64,000 nucleotides of DNA from Rhodobacteraceae bacterium UBA6213 (GTDB lineage Bacteria > Pseudomonadota > Alphaproteobacteria > Rhodobacterales > Rhodobacteraceae), in the NCBI GenBank assembly GCA_002421605.1, contig DISJ01000005.1:1-64000 (forward strand), in the 5' to 3' direction. This document shows positions 60,600-64,000 of the stretch, piece after piece. Numbering within the stretch: position 1 is the stretch's first letter; the number at the start of each line of letters is the position of its first letter. The translations under genes and the position numbers were made by a program. Under the pieces are notes generated by a model. That model ran no database searches and had not been told where the DNA came from. It was given only the letters and a program-made list of their open reading frames with translations.

Positions 60600-62264
60600 T
60601 TAGTTCGCCTGCCGGCGTAGAAATGCCGGTATTTCGATGCGGTCCTGCTCGGGGTCGCTCGCCGGTTCATCATCATAGACCTGCGGCTGCTGCGCAGTTT
60701 GCTGCATCGTCGGCGTGCGGCGCTCGCCCGCATGCTCGCCGCTGCCGCCGGTCATGCGGTTTAGAAACGAGTTGATCGCGAAGCGCGGCTTTTCGGGAGC
60801 CGTTGCCGGTGCGGGTGCCGCAGCGCGGCTTGCCGCCATCGGCTGTGCAGCGGCGCGGGGTGCTTGGCTCGGCGCGCGTGTTACTGCCGCCTGCAGCCGG
60901 GCAAGCGCTTCGGGCGTGGGCGATCCCGGGGTGCGCGGGCGCGGTGCGACAAAGGCGCTAGCATCATCCTCGACATGCAACTCGCGCGCGATTGGCTGCA
61001 CAGCGGGTTGCGGACGATAGGCTGGGGGCGGCAATTCCTGTTCAGCTTCTGCGGCAGCCTCGGCGTCAAGCAGGTCTTCCGGCTCCAATTCGGCCTCGCG
61101 CGGGGCGCGCGGCGCAGAATCGAACAGCGACCGCTCATCGGGTCGGGTGCGATAGACTTGCTGCGTCACCGACGCGGCGATCGGCGCCGCAGGTTTTGGC
61201 GTGGCGGCAGGTGCGTGCGCTGCGGCGACTTCTGCGGGCACATGCGGCAGTGGTTCGGCCAGACGACGACGCGCCACCGGCGTTTCGACAGTTGTTGCGA
61301 TTACGTCGATGCCCGTGGCCACCACCGAAACGCGCATTTGCCCAGCCATGTCGGGGTCCAGCGTCGAGCCGACGATGATGTTGGCTTCGGGATCCACTTC
61401 CTCGCGGATGCGGTTGGCCGCTTCGTCCAACTCAAACAGCGTCAGGTCATACCCACCGGTAATGTTGATCAACACACCCTTGGCGCCACGCAGGCTGATT
61501 TCGTCCAGAAGCGGGTTGGCAATGGCTTTTTCGGCGGCCTGAATTGCACGCTCGTCGCCCGAGGCTTCGCCGGTGCCCATCATCGCCTTGCCCATCTCGT
61601 CCATCACCGCACGAACGTCGGCAAAGTCGAGGTTGATCAGGCCGGGACGCACCATCAGGTCGGTGACGCCCTTCACACCTTGGTACAGCACGTCGTCTGC
61701 CATCGCGAAGGCTTCGGTGAACGTGGTTTTTTCGTTCGCAAGCCGGAACAGGTTCTGGTTGGGAATGATGATCAGCGTATCGACCACTTTTTGCAGCGCC
61801 AGAATGCCCGCTTCGGCCTGCTTCATGCGTTTGGCGCCTTCAAACTGGAAGGGCTTGGTCACGACGCCGACGGTCAGCACGCCCAACTCGCGCGCGGCTT
61901 GTGCGATGATCGGCGCGGCACCTGTACCGGTGCCACCGCCCATACCGGCAGTGATAAAGCACATATGTGCACCCGCGAGGTGATCGACGATTTCCTCGAT
62001 CGATTCTTCGGCGGCTGCGGCGCCCACTTCGGGCCGTGCCCCTGCGCCGAGTCCTTCGGTGACGCGGACACCCATCTGGATGCGCGCTTGTGCTTTCGAT
62101 TGCGCCAAGGCTTGCGCATCGGTGTTGGCCACCACGAACTCGACCCCGTCGAGTTCCTGGTCGATCATGTTATTGACCGCGTTACAACCGGCACCACCGA
62201 CCCCGAACACGGTGATCCGCGGCTTCAGTTCCTCGCGTTTCGGCATCGTCAGATTCAGTGCCAT
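60600..62264 (-). CDS. ftsZ: Cell division protein FtsZ
   Basis: 554 residues; tubulin-like GTPase of the division ring. It begins MALNLTMPKREELKPRITVF with GGAGCNAVNNMIDQ and the GTP loop GGGTGTGAAPIIAQ. The globular part ends near residue 320. A long disordered linker (about 320-530, Pro/Ala-rich, for example AAHAPAATPKPAAPIAASVT) is followed by the conserved C-terminal peptide RIEIPAFLRRQ. The long linker is normal for this group of bacteria. Confidence 0.96.
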   Translation of the reverse strand: MALNLTMPKREELKPRITVFGVGGAGCNAVNNMIDQELDGVEFVVANTDAQALAQSKAQARIQMGVRVTEGLGAGARPEVGAAAAEESIEEIVDHLAGAHMCFITAGMGGGTGTGAAPIIAQAARELGVLTVGVVTKPFQFEGAKRMKQAEAGILALQKVVDTLIIIPNQNLFRLANEKTTFTEAFAMADDVLYQGVKGVTDLMVRPGLINLDFADVRAVMDEMGKAMMGTGEASGDERAIQAAEKAIANPLLDEISLRGAKGVLINITGGYDLTLFELDEAANRIREEVDPEANIIVGSTLDPDMAGQMRVSVVATGIDVIATTVETPVARRRLAEPLPHVPAEVAAAHAPAATPKPAAPIAASVTQQVYRTRPDERSLFDSAPRAPREAELEPEDLLDAEAAAEAEQELPPPAYRPQPAVQPIARELHVEDDASAFVAPRPRTPGSPTPEALARLQAAVTRAPSQAPRAAAQPMAASRAAAPAPATAPEKPRFAINSFLNRMTGGSGEHAGERRTPTMQQTAQQPQVYDDEPASDPEQDRIEIPAFLRRQAN

Positions 62265-62452
62265 GTGGTGTTCCGCCTGTGTTTGTCCGGGTCTCTCGTC
62301 CGGTTATCCCCGCAAATTGGACCGATTTTAACCAGATTGCCATCTCCCGTCACCAGAAAAACGTGACGACGCTACAAAATCTGGTCCCAAGGCGTGTGAT
62401 TTCAGCGGTATTTCGCGCAAATCACCCGATCTTGGTGTCATCGGCCCTAACC

Positions 62453-63787
62453 TTACCAGTTATCGCGGAACCAACGCACCGCCCGTTTCAAAGAGCGCGC
62501 TGGGTAGCGTTCGGCTGGCAATTCGAAGTCCCACCACTCATCTTGTGGATGTGCGGCGAAAAGCGCGAGCCCGACGGCACTGGCAAAGCCCGCGCCGGTT
62601 GCAGCTTGCGGCAGACCTTGCACCCGCAGCGGGCGGCCGAGTCGCACCGCGTGGCCAAGTATGCGTGCGGCAAGCCCGTCTAGCCCAGGTATCTGGCTGG
62701 CACCGCCTGTCAACACGATCTGCTGACTGGGCAAGCTGTCAAAACCCGCCGCATCCAGCAGCGCGCGCAACTCTTCGAGTATTTCTTCGACGCGCGGGCG
62801 GATAATACCAATCAACTCCGCCCGGCTGACCTTGCGGCGGTCTTTTTCCCAATCGCCACTGTCACCGCCGACATCAATCATTTCGCGGTCGTCCATGCCT
62901 GTTGCGTGCACGCCTCCGTGGAAGGTCTTGATCCGCTCGGCCACCGCCATCGGCACTTGTAGACCTTTGGAAATATCCGAGGTGATGTGATCGCCGCCCA
63001 TCCGCACCGCATCCGCAAAGATCATGTGCTTCTTGATGAACACCGACACGCCGCTGATGCCACCGCCCATGTCGATGCAGGCCGCGCCCAGTTCCTGCTC
63101 GTCTTCCACCAGTGCCGCGATCCCCGCAGCATACGCCGCTGAGGCGATACCGGCGAGTTCAAGGTCGCATCGGCGCAGACAGAAGGTCAGGTTTTCGATC
63201 GCATCAGCATCGACCGCAAGCAGGTGCATATCTACCGCAAGCCGGGTTCCGACATGGCCGCGCGGATCGCCCAGACCGGTGCGATGATCCAGTGAAAAGT
63301 TTACCGGGTGCGCGTGAAGCACCTCACGCGCGTCGCCAATATCGGGCAGATCGCAAGCGGCAAGCACACGCGCCACGTCAGCCTCGGCGACCTGCGCTTC
63401 TTGCAGCTTGATCTCGCCCGCCAGCCCGTAACTGCGCGGGCGCGCACCCGCGATGCTGGCAATCACGTGATCGACGCGCACGTTCGCCATTTTCTGTGCG
63501 GCTTGGACGGCGGTGCGAATGGCGCGTTCGGTTTCGGCCATTGTCTCAACTTCGCCAAAGCGCACCCCGCGCGAACGGGTCGTGGCCGCACCAATCACCC
63601 GAAACGCCGATTGCCCCGCCATCGGCCCTACGCCATCGCTGGTTTGCGACCGCTCTGGCCCGTCAAAGCGCAGAACGAGGCAGGCGATTTTCGATGTGCC
63701 AACATCAAGGATGGCGATCACCCCGCGCTGCATCGCCGCTTTGCGCATTGCGCGCATGGCGCGCTGTGCTTGATAGAGCCCGTTCAT
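62453..63787 (-). CDS. ftsA: Cell division protein FtsA
   Basis: 444 residues; actin-like membrane tether for FtsZ. IAILDVGTSKIACLVLRFDG (phosphate loop), the SHS2-type 1C subdomain (ANVRVDHVIASIAGARPRSY, EVLHAHPVNFSLDHRTGLGD) and CIDMGGGISGVSVFIKKHMI are present, and the C-terminus RSLKRAVRWFRDNW is an amphipathic membrane-binding helix. The start at 63787 (MNGLYQAQRAM) is chosen for length. The gap to ftsZ is 188 bases. Confidence 0.95.
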   Translation of the reverse strand: MNGLYQAQRAMRAMRKAAMQRGVIAILDVGTSKIACLVLRFDGPERSQTSDGVGPMAGQSAFRVIGAATTRSRGVRFGEVETMAETERAIRTAVQAAQKMANVRVDHVIASIAGARPRSYGLAGEIKLQEAQVAEADVARVLAACDLPDIGDAREVLHAHPVNFSLDHRTGLGDPRGHVGTRLAVDMHLLAVDADAIENLTFCLRRCDLELAGIASAAYAAGIAALVEDEQELGAACIDMGGGISGVSVFIKKHMIFADAVRMGGDHITSDISKGLQVPMAVAERIKTFHGGVHATGMDDREMIDVGGDSGDWEKDRRKVSRAELIGIIRPRVEEILEELRALLDAAGFDSLPSQQIVLTGGASQIPGLDGLAARILGHAVRLGRPLRVQGLPQAATGAGFASAVGLALFAAHPQDEWWDFELPAERYPARSLKRAVRWFRDNW

Positions 63788-63800
63788 CGCCCTGCCCCCA

Positions 63801-64000
63801 TCACCTGTTACTCCCACTCGTCATCACCTGCGCAGTGATGCGCTTGAATTCGTCTTGCGCGTCCGCGCTTAACCGCAGTGTCGGGCGCGCCGCCAACCGC
63901 AGGTCAAGCTGCGTAAAATCGCGCGCCAGCAGATCTTCGGCGCGGTCAAGCGCCAGCAACCGCTGCACCGCCTGCACTGCCCCCGACTCGGGCAGCAAAA
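63801..64000 (-). CDS. ftsQ: Cell division protein FtsQ, C-terminal part (cut by window end)
   Basis: The last 65 or so residues, LPESGAVQAVQRLLALDRAE, DLLARDFTQLDLRLAARPTL and the end AQVMTSGSNR, are typical of the FtsQ C-terminus. The gene runs off the right edge, so its start and membrane segment are outside. It is directly upstream of ftsA in the usual order. Confidence 0.85.
   Translation of the reverse strand, partial: LLPESGAVQAVQRLLALDRAEDLLARDFTQLDLRLAARPTLRLSADAQDEFKRITAQVMTSGSNR

Noticed and set aside
60864..62366. 500-codon plus-strand frame opposite ftsZ
   Set aside because: FtsZ motifs are certain on the minus strand; this is a shadow.

Overview
The window looks like a chromosomal segment of a Rhodobacteraceae (Rhodobacter/Roseobacter-type) alphaproteobacterium. 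This rests on the high G+C, the hisS-hisZ-hisG operon, a CcmI-type cytochrome maturation gene, a GapR (DUF2312) gene, a type I sulfide:quinone oxidoreductase with the Rhodobacter cysteine triad, a heterotetrameric sarcosine oxidase operon, and the ftsQ-ftsA-ftsZ-lpxC-bamD-recN order.

Layout. 1-2490: most of an IS66-family element (tnpA, tnpB, tnpC, minus strand). 2491-5848: remains of an integrated phage or phage-like element. It holds a both-ends-truncated phage gene, about 1.4 kb of AT-rich sequence without a gene, and a tyrosine integrase that reads toward the 3' end of tRNA-Arg(CCG), the likely attachment site. 5926-8227: DUF1289 gene, ruvX and ccmI. 8446-14264: sarcosine oxidase operon soxB-D-A-G with two extra small membrane-protein genes between soxB and soxD. 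14395-18225: iron-type superoxide dismutase, a host-attachment family protein, a RutR-like TetR repressor divergent from an omega-amino acid:pyruvate aminotransferase with an operator-like palindrome between them, and a doubtful small ORF.

18226-27346: hisG/hisZ/hisS, a SlyX-like protein, a small membrane protein, an AbrB-type membrane protein tail-to-tail with dnaE, and an AHSA1-type protein. 27472-36767: a tightly overlapping seven-gene operon, xdhA-xdhB-xdhC followed by an ABC transporter of the BMP/nucleoside type. This reads as a purine import and oxidation unit. 36899-42741: an exported protein of repeated beta-type units, SQR, a CFA-type methyltransferase, a His-rich exported protein, a membrane-anchored cytochrome c and a DUF1684 protein, followed by tRNA-Thr(TGT).

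42868-49402: a ferric-iron-type ABC permease, a sulfotransferase-like protein, GapR, a small membrane protein, and a MotA/ExbB-like plus MotB/OmpA-like gene pair. The MotB-like partner carries about 470 residues of periplasmic coiled coil, including five exact 28-residue (four-heptad) repeats. 49463-55986: a ChaC-like cyclotransferase, a DUF2125 protein, an extensin-like protein, tyrA/hisC, rpsD and a Hint-domain protein. 56110-64000: a decayed outer-membrane protein gene, then recN, bamD, lpxC, ftsZ, ftsA and the 3' end of ftsQ.

The items most worth a second look are the ion-driven-motor-like pair (46157-49402), a G-rich palindromic repeat found both between genes and in frame inside xdhA and xdhB, the small membrane proteins inside the sox operon, and the IS66/prophage junction, where the IS tip supplies the stop codon of the interrupted phage gene.
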